A DNA stretch of 64,000 bases from assembly GCA_964011275.1 (NCBI GenBank), contig CAXGOB010000003.1:47992-111991 (forward strand), in the 5' to 3' direction. The position numbers and the translations under genes were made by a program. Below the pieces are notes generated by a model. That model saw only the letters and a list, made by a program, of their open reading frames with translations. It was not told the DNA's origin and ran no database searches. This document shows, piece by piece, positions 44,427-52,485 of the stretch (positions within the stretch are counted from its first letter, which is position 1; every line of letters begins with the position of its first letter). The DNA comes from UBA7328 sp002471345. GTDB taxonomy: Bacteria; Bacteroidota; Bacteroidia; Chitinophagales; Saprospiraceae.

Positions 44427-46378
44427 TTATGAAACTGTATAGCATCTGTTTTCAATTCTCTCTTGTTTTTTCTATTGCCTTCATTTCAGGAAATACTATT
44501 GGGCAGACTTCTAATTTAGACAAGGTGGACCAATATCTTCAAAACTATCATTCTTCAATCCCCGTTCCTGGGTTTTCAATCGTTATTGTCGAGGGTGACG
44601 AGGTGATTTTTAGTAAGGGATATGGTAAAGAATTGCTGGGCAAATCTCAACCAATGTCACCTCATTCTATTTTGAATATTGGAGCTGTCGGTAGAGGGTT
44701 TACTGCTTTGGCCGTCATGCAATTGGTAGAAAAGGGAGTTCTAGATTTAGATACGCCAATAACAGAATATTTACCATGGTTCAGAACGGCGAATAAAGAG
44801 TATAGTGACATGATCACACTCAGAATGTGCCTTAGCAACACTTCTGGTATTCCTCCTCAATATGAATCTCTTCCAGAATTAGAAGCTACAAATTCATCTG
44901 AAAACTTTGTCCGCACATTTAGAAGCTTTTTTATAAAAAGAAAACCTGGGTTATCTCACGAATTCTGCGACGAAGGATATAGTATTGCTGGACTCGTAAT
45001 CAGTAAAGTGACAGACATTAGCTATGCTGAGTATATTCACCAAAACATCTTGCTGCCATTAGAAATGAAGAAATCGGCAGTCGGGTCTGAAATGGCCTCT
45101 TCATTTGAAATTATAGACGGACATGAAATGGGCCTTTCACAATGTTACCCCGCTTCCAAACCGAGAACCGACCCCAACTTTATAGCTGCAGGATCTGAAA
45201 TCTATTCTTCTACTTCAGACCTTGGAAAGTACATGACAGTATTGCTTAATAATGGGAAATATCAGAATCGTCAATTGTTGTCGGCTACTAGTATTAAAGA
45301 GTTGTTTAAATCAAATACGTCTTTTCAGGGATTAGGAACAATGTTGGGCGGCAATGGAATAGATATAGGATATGCCTTAGGGTGGATGGAAATGGAAATA
45401 GAAAATAGAAACATCCTTATTCATACCGGAAATAATGGGAATGTAGGATCAATAATTGGGGTAAATAGAGATAAAAATCAAGCTTTTGCTATGTTGTTTA
45501 ATGCTGATGTAAATCGACTGGATAGAGTGGAATATCCAGGAATGGAAAACACAGTGAACAATGTGATACACATAATCAATGGCGAAAAGACTACTGATTT
45601 TGGAGTTGTACGAGACAATCAGGTTTTTGAAGAAGATTATAGGTTGCCTGAGGTAAAAAGGCATAAATATATTGGACAATATCAACCTTTTGGAGAGGAG
45701 AGTCCATTATTTAAAGATATGAACCTCGAAGTCATATTAAATGAAGAAGGTATAATGGAATTGATAGCCCGACAAGAACAAACTTTCAAAGGGCAATATG
45801 AACTTGAATTTACTAATGAATCAAGAGCAATATTGAGAAGCATTGCTCAGCCAAGGGAAATCCAATTTTCTATTTACCCAGATGGTTTTGTAGGAGGGTT
45901 GTTCATGTTTGGTTCGGAGTTTAAAAAAGTGGACAAGATTGATGGACACAGACTCAAAGAAGTCAAGTCTTCAGACAAAAAACTTTCATTCCTGCTACCT
46001 AAAAATGTCGAATACGAATGGAGTGAAAATCGACTTAAAACTACACTCAAGGAATATGCAAATGCTTCTTTAGAAATAACGGTAGCAGAGTTGAAGAGTC
46101 AAAGTTTTGAAAGCCACATTCAATCTAAACTGAAAGGACAGGATATAAATCGCAAAGGTGTAGTCAGCAAAGCATCAATAAAAGAAGGGTTGTGGACTGA
46201 GCAATCGGTTATTACAGAAGATGGGGGAAAACTTTATCAATATATTTTCGCTTTCTACCAAGATCCCATTTGTGGCAAACAAATGCAGCTAACCCTAAGT
46301 AACACATGGGGTGACTTTTCTAGCGAATTACTTGATGTTCTTCAAAACATTCAGAAGTCAGTAGCATTTGGGAAATAG
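44423..46378 (+). CDS. Serine-hydrolase (class C beta-lactamase-like) protein lacking catalytic residues
   Basis: This 651-residue exported protein (signal before QTSNLDK) has the penicillin-binding/beta-lactamase class C fold. FTALAVMQLVEKGVLDLDTPITEYLPWF and the GYSIAGLVISKVTDISYAEYI block are typical. But the SxxK motif expected in IGSVSKSFTA reads IGAVGRGFTA (A88, R91), and YSN reads FCD (181-183). Only the third motif, HTG (334-336), is kept. It should therefore be inactive as a hydrolase. A further 250 residues at the C-terminus form one or two extra beta-rich domains. The start overlaps the permease stop (ATG 44423; ATG 44429 also possible). Confidence 0.85.
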   Translation: MIMKLYSICFQFSLVFSIAFISGNTIGQTSNLDKVDQYLQNYHSSIPVPGFSIVIVEGDEVIFSKGYGKELLGKSQPMSPHSILNIGAVGRGFTALAVMQLVEKGVLDLDTPITEYLPWFRTANKEYSDMITLRMCLSNTSGIPPQYESLPELEATNSSENFVRTFRSFFIKRKPGLSHEFCDEGYSIAGLVISKVTDISYAEYIHQNILLPLEMKKSAVGSEMASSFEIIDGHEMGLSQCYPASKPRTDPNFIAAGSEIYSSTSDLGKYMTVLLNNGKYQNRQLLSATSIKELFKSNTSFQGLGTMLGGNGIDIGYALGWMEMEIENRNILIHTGNNGNVGSIIGVNRDKNQAFAMLFNADVNRLDRVEYPGMENTVNNVIHIINGEKTTDFGVVRDNQVFEEDYRLPEVKRHKYIGQYQPFGEESPLFKDMNLEVILNEEGIMELIARQEQTFKGQYELEFTNESRAILRSIAQPREIQFSIYPDGFVGGLFMFGSEFKKVDKIDGHRLKEVKSSDKKLSFLLPKNVEYEWSENRLKTTLKEYANASLEITVAELKSQSFESHIQSKLKGQDINRKGVVSKASIKEGLWTEQSVITEDGGKLYQYIFAFYQDPICGKQMQLTLSNTWGDFSSELLDVLQNIQKSVAFGK

Positions 46379-46385
46379 TTAAAAG

Positions 46386-46423
46386 AAAAAGACTCACCAT
46401 CAAATATTGATAATGAGTCTTTT
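46386..46423. terminator. Bidirectional intrinsic terminator
   Basis: AAAAAGACTCA and TGAGTCTTTT form a stem, with an inner ATCAA/TTGAT pair, between the hydrolase-like gene and the convergent tRNA gene. A-rich and T-rich flanks fit termination from both sides. Confidence 0.75.
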
Positions 46424-46429
46424 GTTTTG

Positions 46430-46503
46430 TGGTCCCACGAGGACTTGAACCTCGGACCCCTTGATTATGAGTCAAGTGCTCTAACCAGCTGAGCTATAGG
46501 ACC
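46430..46503 (-). tRNA. tRNA with CAT anticodon (Met, or Ile2 if lysidine-modified)
   Basis: The minus strand folds into a full cloverleaf of 74 bases: acceptor GGTCCTA/TGGGACC with discriminator A, D arm AGCTCAGCTGGTTAGAGCA, anticodon stem CTTGA/TCAAG around loop CTCATAA, and T arm GAGGTTCAAGTCCTC. One A-A mismatch lies at the base of the acceptor stem. The 3' CCA is not encoded. From sequence alone I cannot tell elongator Met from Ile2; it is not the initiator, which lacks a standard first pair. The convergent hydrolase-like gene ends 51 bases away. Confidence 0.93.
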
Positions 46504-46582
46504 TGATTATATCGTCTCCGAAAAAATCGAGTGTAAAAATATGTAAGTATTTTTCAAAAACAATAGAAGAGGGAAAAATAAA

Positions 46583-47653
46583 TTAGACTGATTCTCCCAC
46601 CTTCATTTTCTCTGCATTTTCAGCAACCTGTAATGCTTCTATTATTCCTTCAATATTTCCCTCGATTATTTTGTCGAGACTGTATAGTGTTAAATTAATA
46701 CGGTGATCTGTTACTCTGTTTTGAGGGTAGTTATATGTTCTTACTTTATCTGATCTGTCCCCTGTTCCTACAAGTGACTTTCTTTGTTCTGTTTGTTCTT
46801 TTTGGGCAGCAGCTTTTTGCACTTCTTTGATTTTTGAATATAATCTTTGAAGAGCAATCTCTCTGTTCTTATGTTGAGATCTGGAATCAGTGCTTTCTGC
46901 TACAATTCCGGTTGGTAAATGTGTGAAACGTACTCCAGATTCAGTTTTGTTTACATGTTGCCCACCAGCACCAGAGGCCCTAAAAGTATCAGTTCTCAAT
47001 TCGTCTTTTTTGACATCTAAGTCTTCTTCTTCAAACTTTGGAAGAATAGCTACTGTCGCAGCAGAAGTGTGAACACGCCCTTGAGATTCAGTTTTTGGCA
47101 CTCTTTGAACACGGTGTGCCCCGGATTCAAATTTAAGATTTCCAAACACCTCATTCCCAAAGATTTCTAAAACTATTTTGTTGTATCCTCCTACGGACCC
47201 CTCATTAATGTCTAAGACTTCTACTTTCCACTTTTTAGTCTCAAAATATTTAGAATACATTCTATACAAGTCACCTGCAAAAATACTGGCTTCGTCGCCT
47301 CCTGTGCCTGATCTAATCTCCATAATCACATCTTTAGCATCATCAGGGTCTTTTGGGATTAATAGCACTTTGAGCTTTTCATCCAAATCCTTTTTTGACG
47401 CTTCTAAAGATGTCAACTCTTCTTTTGCCATATCTCTCATTTCCTGATCAGAATCATTGAGCATGGCTTTGGACGATTCCATATTGTCAAGAATATCTCT
47501 GTATGAAAGATATGCTTGGTTTATTTCTCTAAGACTTGAGTATTCCTTATTCAATTTTGTGAACTGCTTCATATCAGAAGCTACAGTAGGATCAGAAAGT
47601 TTTTCTTCTATATCTAAATATCTGGAGTGAATTTCTTCTAGTTTTTCGATCAT
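46583..47653 (-). CDS. prfA: Peptide chain release factor 1
   Basis: This 356-residue class I release factor ends translation at UAA and UAG. The GGQ motif is in RASGAGGQHVNKTESGVRFTH (about residues 220-240), and the family blocks FESGAHRVQRVPKTESQGRVHTS and NYPQNRVTDHRIN are present. Length fits RF1. It is the last gene of the minus-strand series recA-pdeM-sigma-anti-sigma-prfA, 73 bases after the anti-sigma-like gene, and may have its own promoter. The tRNA gene follows downstream. Confidence 0.95.
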   Translation of the reverse strand: MIEKLEEIHSRYLDIEEKLSDPTVASDMKQFTKLNKEYSSLREINQAYLSYRDILDNMESSKAMLNDSDQEMRDMAKEELTSLEASKKDLDEKLKVLLIPKDPDDAKDVIMEIRSGTGGDEASIFAGDLYRMYSKYFETKKWKVEVLDINEGSVGGYNKIVLEIFGNEVFGNLKFESGAHRVQRVPKTESQGRVHTSAATVAILPKFEEEDLDVKKDELRTDTFRASGAGGQHVNKTESGVRFTHLPTGIVAESTDSRSQHKNREIALQRLYSKIKEVQKAAAQKEQTEQRKSLVGTGDRSDKVRTYNYPQNRVTDHRINLTLYSLDKIIEGNIEGIIEALQVAENAEKMKVGESV

Positions 47654-47726
47654 AGCAAGTAAGGTCTAGCCTCTTCTTTTATCAGAATTGGAATAGTTGT
47701 TTTTAAGAAAGAATTTGGCGGAACAG

Positions 47727-47960
47727 CTACTTTTTAATCTTGCTCTTTATATTGTCTATGAGCTCTACAGAGGCAATACTGCGTTTCATGTTGAATTTGA
47801 TAAGATCACGAAAAGAGGCTTCATGAGTAAGAAGCCCACTGCAATTGGGATCTGATCCAGCTCTCTGAAGGAGGTCTTTTTCGTCTTCTTTGCTTAGTTC
47901 ATTGTCGAGATACAAATTAACTTGATGTGAGAAATGATCTAAGTAATTGTTCTGTTTCAT
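47727..47960 (-). CDS. Small anti-sigma-factor-like protein
   Basis: This 77-residue soluble protein resembles the anti-sigma domain (zf-HC2/ASD) that binds ECF sigma factors: a short helix, then HQVNLYLDNELSKEDEKDLLQRA, then CSGLLTHEASFRDLIK. The usual H-x3-C-x2-C zinc site is incomplete; one Cys and some His remain. It lies 110 bases downstream of an ECF sigma gene on the same strand, where anti-sigma genes usually are. No membrane segment is present, so it would sense a cytosolic signal or be controlled by another partner. Confidence 0.7.
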   Translation of the reverse strand: MKQNNYLDHFSHQVNLYLDNELSKEDEKDLLQRAGSDPNCSGLLTHEASFRDLIKFNMKRSIASVELIDNIKSKIKK

Positions 47961-48070
47961 GTCTATTTTTTTCTGTTTTCTTTAAAATGGTCACATGGTA
48001 GAATCCATGAAATAGAGTAGAAATAATTTTTCTAAAAAAGAACTTGAATGGTCTATTTCAAATTTAATGA

Positions 48071-48676
48071 TTATTCTTTAGCTATGTTGGCCTTTTTCTT
48101 CTCTCCTCTAAAATCGGTATAACCCTTTTCCTCCGCATAGTTTTTAAGTTTGTTTTTCAATAGGTTTCTTGCCCTGAAGAGCCTTGACCTTATCGTTCCG
48201 ATAGGGACTTCTATAATTTTTGCTATTTCTTCATAGGTAAAACCTTCTATATCACAGAGCAAGATCACTGAACTATAATCCATAGGCAGGGAATTAATTG
48301 CTCGAGTTATTTCATCTCCTATGAGGTTCCCAAATAAATCATCTCTAAGGTCGAAATAGCTTGTGAGGTTTGGACTTTTACCATCGTGATATGAAGTGAT
48401 TTCTTCATAGTCTACTTGGGTAGGCCTTTTGCTTTTTTTACGATATTCATTGATATATGCATTTTTCAAAATTTTGAATAGCCAAGCCTTTGCGTTGGTA
48501 CCCTTTTCATATTTATCAATAAATCGATATGCTTTGAGATAAGTCTCTTGGACTAGGTCGTTAGCATCTGCTTCGTTTAAAGCAAGATGATAGGCAAATG
48601 TTTTCAGGGCATCGATATGAGGAAGAAGTTCTTCCTCAAACAAATCATCCTGTTCACTTTTTTTAACCACGCGCAT
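48071..48676 (-). CDS. ECF (group IV) RNA polymerase sigma factor
   Basis: This 201-residue sigma factor has region 2 (ALKTFAYHLALNEADANDLVQETYLKAYRFIDKYEKGTNAKAWLFKILKNAYINEYRK) and region 4 (INSLPMDYSSVILLCDIEGFTYEEIAKIIEVPIGTIRSRLFRARNLLKNKL), with no region 3. It would direct RNA polymerase to a stress or envelope regulon. A small anti-sigma-like gene follows on the same strand. Its start lies inside the last 14 bases of pdeM, downstream of recA, so it may be made with DNA-repair proteins. The C-terminal GEKKKANIAKE tail is basic. Confidence 0.92.
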   Translation of the reverse strand: MRVVKKSEQDDLFEEELLPHIDALKTFAYHLALNEADANDLVQETYLKAYRFIDKYEKGTNAKAWLFKILKNAYINEYRKKSKRPTQVDYEEITSYHDGKSPNLTSYFDLRDDLFGNLIGDEITRAINSLPMDYSSVILLCDIEGFTYEEIAKIIEVPIGTIRSRLFRARNLLKNKLKNYAEEKGYTDFRGEKKKANIAKE

Positions 48677-49349
48677 TTTTTCTTTTTGAATAATTTTCCT
48701 TGATCGGAATTACTTTATCCTTTAGAATTGCATAAGCAATATTGCCTTCAGATAATGTAAGTGTTTTTACACCAGTAAAAGTTCCATAAGCAGGCAAAAT
48801 CATATAATAATTATGTGAATAAAAACATGGAAGTCTTACATGTTGCCGCCCTTTTCCTTTTATTCCTATCCCTGGATGGATATGACCACAAAATATGAAT
48901 TTCTCATTTTCTACTTCCACCTCTGGAGGCTCATGTGTTAATTTGAAAGGTCCAAGGTCTAAATATTGGTCATATACTTCCAATCCTGCTTTTTGATAAA
49001 GTGATTTCTTGAGGATATCATGGTTGCCGAGAATAAGATGAAATGTAGTTCTTGAAAAATATTGAACCATTTCTTCTACTTTTTCCCACTCTTTATTATG
49101 TTCACTGTGAAAGAGGTCACCTAAAAAGTAGATATCATCTACAGAATATTCTTTTAGCAAATCATAAAGCTTAGAATAGTCTTCCTCCCCAATTGCTTCT
49201 GGAACGCCGATTCCTTCTTTTCTAAAGTGACGTGCTTTTCCTAAATGTAAATCTGCAATAAAGAGGCAAGACTGACCTGGCCAATAAACAGCGCGAAGAG
49301 GTAAGAGGATAAGATGCTCTCCTCTTAAGTTTATAGATAGTCCAGCCAC
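48663..49349 (-). CDS. pdeM: PdeM-like ligase-associated phosphoesterase
   Basis: This 228-residue calcineurin-type phosphoesterase has LFIADLHLGKARHFRKEG (D-x-H motif), YFLGDLFHSEHNKEW (GD-x-x-H), LILGNHDI and FCGHIHPG. This pattern and the opening LLPLRAVYWP belong to the ligase-associated DNA damage response endonuclease PdeM. In other genomes it usually lies with the helicase, ligase and exonuclease genes; here those are at 8191-13245, about 36 kb away. It sits between recA (15 bases upstream) and the ECF sigma gene, which it overlaps. This fits a repair role. Confidence 0.88.
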   Translation of the reverse strand: MAGLSINLRGEHLILLPLRAVYWPGQSCLFIADLHLGKARHFRKEGIGVPEAIGEEDYSKLYDLLKEYSVDDIYFLGDLFHSEHNKEWEKVEEMVQYFSRTTFHLILGNHDILKKSLYQKAGLEVYDQYLDLGPFKLTHEPPEVEVENEKFIFCGHIHPGIGIKGKGRQHVRLPCFYSHNYYMILPAYGTFTGVKTLTLSEGNIAYAILKDKVIPIKENYSKRKNARG

Positions 49350-49364
49350 TTTATAATATTGAAA

Positions 49365-50405
49365 CTAAGAAGTCGCCTCTGCTTTTGTTTTCTCTTTTTT
49401 GTTAGAGCCCATATTGTAGTGGGTGAGAATTTGGCCAACAATTTCTTCAGACACCTCAGGGTTGTCAGCTAAAAACTGTTTGGCAGATTCTTTCCCTTGA
49501 GCAATCTTGGTGTCTTTGTAACTATACCAAGAACCACTCTTTTGTATGATATCTAGTTCTGACCCAATATCTATGATCTCTCCATCTCTTGATATGCCTT
49601 TGCCATACATAATTTCGAACAAGGCAATTCTGAAAGGTGGCGCCATTTTATTCTTCACGACTTTCACTTTTACCAGGTTACCTACGACATTTCCTTCTTT
49701 GTCTTTCATGGCTGCACCAGACCTCCTAATATCAAGTCTGATTGAAGAATAAAACTTAAGAGCGTTACCCCCAGTTGTTGTTTCTGGGTTTCCGAACATT
49801 ACACCAATCTTTTCCCGTAGTTGATTGATGAATATGCAGCAGCATCCTGTTTTGCCAATTGTTGCGGTCAATTTTCTTAGTGCTTGAGACATGAGTCTTG
49901 CTTGAAGCCCCATCTTAGAATCACCCATTTCACCTTCTATCTCACTTCGAGGGGTCAATGCCGCTACAGAATCTACTACGATAATATCAATAGCTCCAGA
50001 ACGAATCAAGTTTTCAGTAATTTCTAAAGCTTGTTCACCATTATCTGGTTGTGAGATGAGTAAGTTCTCGGTATCTACTCCGAGAGCTTCAGCATATGTG
50101 CGATCAAAAGCATGTTCTGCATCTATAAAGGCAGCTATTCCACCCTTTTTTTGACATTGAGCTATGGCATGAATAGCAAGGGTTGTTTTTCCAGAAGACT
50201 CAGGACCGTATATTTCTACAACTCTTCCCTTTGGCAGGCCTCCTATGCCAAGAGCAATATCAAGAGTCAAAGACCCCGTAGAAATCACTTCTGTGTCTAC
50301 TACAGTCTTGTCCCCGAGTTTCATTATGGTCCCTTTGCCGTAGGTCTTTTCGAGCTTGTCTACGGTTATTTGTAAGGCTTTGAGTTTTGCATCTTTGTCT
50401 GACAT
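49365..50405 (-). CDS. recA: Recombinase RecA
   Basis: This 346-residue protein drives strand exchange in homologous recombination and LexA-type cleavage. Walker A is GPESSGKTT (about 64-72), followed by AFIDAEHAFD, VDSVAALTPRSEIEGEMGD, the L2 region INQLREKIGVMFGNPETTTGGNALKFY and a short Lys/Glu-rich tail. All core motifs are intact. It is upstream of pdeM on the same strand. A TATCTTTG box 61 bases before the start may be its -7 element. I see no clear LexA box. Confidence 0.97.
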   Translation of the reverse strand: MSDKDAKLKALQITVDKLEKTYGKGTIMKLGDKTVVDTEVISTGSLTLDIALGIGGLPKGRVVEIYGPESSGKTTLAIHAIAQCQKKGGIAAFIDAEHAFDRTYAEALGVDTENLLISQPDNGEQALEITENLIRSGAIDIIVVDSVAALTPRSEIEGEMGDSKMGLQARLMSQALRKLTATIGKTGCCCIFINQLREKIGVMFGNPETTTGGNALKFYSSIRLDIRRSGAAMKDKEGNVVGNLVKVKVVKNKMAPPFRIALFEIMYGKGISRDGEIIDIGSELDIIQKSGSWYSYKDTKIAQGKESAKQFLADNPEVSEEIVGQILTHYNMGSNKKEKTKAEATS

Positions 50406-50466
50406 ACTTTCTTTTTTGAAATATAACTTTATGGGTTACATATTATATAACCAAAAGTAATATTTC

Positions 50467-50474
50467 CAAAGATA
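50467..50474 (-). promoter_or_regulatory. Candidate -7 element upstream of recA
   Basis: On the minus strand the sequence is TATCTTTG, matching TAnnTTTG. The only nearby TTTG upstream is about 13 bases away, shorter than the usual spacing, so support is partial. Confidence 0.3.
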
Positions 50475-50495
50475 GTTGTGAATAAAACAAAGAAT

Positions 50496-50765
50496 TTATG
50501 CCATTGAACCGGCACTGTATGCCATGATGTCGCTTACTACATTACGCTTGGGGTAGAATTGTACCTTTGGCAATGCAAGAAACCCTGTCATGAGCTTGTT
50601 GTATTCTCCTTTCCAATCTTCATTATCACTAATAGCATATTCCGTTTCTAAGTGATCTGTTATGGAAAGTTCTTTGTATATGTATTTTAAAATTTTAAAG
50701 GAGTAGTTCTGCTTCATAGGCAAATCTGATTGGTCTAGTAGTTTTACAATTTGAGTATTTAACAT
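50496..50765 (-). CDS. Small hypothetical protein
   Basis: I do not recognise this 89-residue soluble protein. It has no signal peptide or membrane segment and looks helical, with YSFKILKYIYKELSITDHL in the first half and a C-terminal PKRNVVSDIMAYSAGSMA. ATG 50765 is chosen because it gives a compact protein; an open frame continues upstream by 12 codons without a better start. It lies 60 bases downstream of the aminotransferase gene on the same strand and upstream of recA, so it may be the last gene of the aminotransferase operon. Confidence 0.5.
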   Translation of the reverse strand: MLNTQIVKLLDQSDLPMKQNYSFKILKYIYKELSITDHLETEYAISDNEDWKGEYNKLMTGFLALPKVQFYPKRNVVSDIMAYSAGSMA

Positions 50766-50825
50766 GGTATACCCTGAAAATATTGCGCCAAGTTTTACCA
50801 AAAGGCTGCTAAAGCCCCACTTTTG

Positions 50826-51725
50826 CTATAGATTTACACAGAAATTTTTACGAACTCCTTCAAAGAGAGAAACCAAATTCTTACTCATTTCAATACCAGA
50901 ATTGTTTTCAATTATTCGACCATCAATTGCTGTGATAGGAGTTAATTCTCCCATTGTTCCACTACAAAAAACCTCGTCGGCATTGTAAAGTTCTGTTAGA
51001 GAAATATTCTTTTCGGCACAAGAGATATTGTTTTGTTCACAAAGTTCAATTATTAATCCTCGAGTAATACCATGAAGACAAGCATCTGCAAAAGGAGTAA
51101 AGACTTTGTCACCTTTGGACATAAAAATATTGGTGCCATTTAATTCTGCAGCGAATCCAAAATAATCTAACATCAAAGCGGCATCTACTCTAGCAAAGTT
51201 GGCTTGAATTTTTGCTTGGATGTTATTTAGAAGGTTAGTGTGATGGATTTTTGAATCTAAAAAGGACGGATTGTTTCTTCTTATCGTAGAGGTAATGACA
51301 GAAATACCATGTTCGTTGTCATAAACAGGAGGTTTCCATTCAGGTAAAATTATGAGTGTAGGACCGGATTGATTTAAACGAGGGTCCATGCCAGAAGTGA
51401 TTTTTTCACCTCGAGTGAGCGTTAATCTTATGTGTGTGTCCTTAGACATATTGTTGGCCTCTAATGTCCTTTTTAGACAAAGTTTGATATGGTCATTGGA
51501 GGGAATTGATTCAAAACAAAGCGCTTTTGCTGATTCTTGTAGTCTGTTTAAATGACGATCTAAAAGAAAAACTCCTTCTTCATAAACCCTTAGTCCTTCC
51601 CAAACAGCATCTCCACCTTGGACTACGCTATCAAAAACAGAGACTTTTGCATCATTGCGGTTTAAAAGTTGATCTCCTACCCATATTTTGAGGTTTTCGT
51701 TTCTTTTGTCAAATTTTTGTAACAT
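50826..51725 (-). CDS. Class IV aminotransferase-like protein (plant BCAT-like group)
   Basis: This 299-residue fold-type IV PLP enzyme resembles branched-chain/D-amino acid aminotransferases: VSVFDSVVQGGDAVWEGLRVYEEGVFLL, HIRLTLTRG, EWKPPVYDN, FGFAAELNGTNIFM and CSGTMGELTPI. In most members the PLP lysine lies in an IKxxNYL block. Here the block reads LDSKIHHTNLLNN (K159, H161), with His at the position where I would align the lysine and Lys two residues earlier, so activity is uncertain. From memory, plant branched-chain-aminotransferase-like proteins share this block and carry a fused P-loop domain, which corresponds to the gene just upstream (51729-52451). Confidence 0.82.
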   Translation of the reverse strand: MLQKFDKRNENLKIWVGDQLLNRNDAKVSVFDSVVQGGDAVWEGLRVYEEGVFLLDRHLNRLQESAKALCFESIPSNDHIKLCLKRTLEANNMSKDTHIRLTLTRGEKITSGMDPRLNQSGPTLIILPEWKPPVYDNEHGISVITSTIRRNNPSFLDSKIHHTNLLNNIQAKIQANFARVDAALMLDYFGFAAELNGTNIFMSKGDKVFTPFADACLHGITRGLIIELCEQNNISCAEKNISLTELYNADEVFCSGTMGELTPITAIDGRIIENNSGIEMSKNLVSLFEGVRKNFCVNL

Positions 51726-51728
51726 TTA

Positions 51729-52451
51729 TTATGCTTTTATACTTTCTTCATAAAGTTTATAATAATAAGGGAGGGTGTCTTCATACAAAGGAATAAGCCT
51801 TTCAGGTAAATCTACTTCTTTAGTGATGTTTTTTTGAAAGCCCGAGGACTGGTGAACATTTTTATACCAATATTTTGCCCAAACCCCATCTTCTAATCTT
51901 GGGCCAGGTTTCCAATGAAGCATTTCTTTTTTAAATGGAATTTCTAATCCTTCACAAAGCGAGATTAATACTTTTTCTGGATTCTTAAGTACTTCTCCAG
52001 AATCAAGCACCAAACATTTTTTTCCATTATTGATAAGATACTGATATAACTCATACCCTCTTTTAATTCCAATATCTCGTAATGATGGATTTGGAATAAC
52101 ATTTGAAAAAGAAGAAATCAATTTTTTTGGATCTCTGATCAAAAAGACATTGTTTAGATCAAGAAGAAAATCAGGTTCTTCCTCTAAATAATGATGAGCC
52201 ATACTTTTGATAAAATAATAATCTGTGTTTAGAGGATTGAATAGAAGCGTTTGTTTTACGACCTCAAGGTCGGAAGGAAGGTCCTTTAATATTTGTTCTT
52301 TACCGGGGTGTTCTATTTCTGTACGACTGAGATAATAGGCATACATAGGTTCATCTACAACTTTTGTATCAGGACGGTTTCCAAAAGAATACATTAAAGC
52401 AGTTGAAATATTTCTCGGACCTGAGATAAGATTGATTCTTTTGCAACTCAT
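51729..52451 (-). CDS. Sulfotransferase-like P-loop protein paired with an aminotransferase
   Basis: This 240-residue P-loop protein has ISGPRNISTALMYSFGNRPDTKVVDEPMYA, where the first loop replaces the usual PKSGTTW of sulfotransferases with GPRNIST, and VFLIRDPKKLISSF in the 3'-phosphate position. The C-terminal EDGVWAKYWYKNVHQSSGF block is distinctive. As I recall, the N-terminal half of plant branched-chain-aminotransferase-like proteins has the same block. The gene ends 3 bases before the aminotransferase, in the same order as in the plant fusion. Cosubstrate and reaction are unknown; the divergence of the PAPS loop argues against simply calling it a sulfotransferase. Confidence 0.75.
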   Translation of the reverse strand: MSCKRINLISGPRNISTALMYSFGNRPDTKVVDEPMYAYYLSRTEIEHPGKEQILKDLPSDLEVVKQTLLFNPLNTDYYFIKSMAHHYLEEEPDFLLDLNNVFLIRDPKKLISSFSNVIPNPSLRDIGIKRGYELYQYLINNGKKCLVLDSGEVLKNPEKVLISLCEGLEIPFKKEMLHWKPGPRLEDGVWAKYWYKNVHQSSGFQKNITKEVDLPERLIPLYEDTLPYYYKLYEESIKA

Positions 52452-52485
52452 TTATCTATTTTCGTCTTTCACCAATTCAACAATA

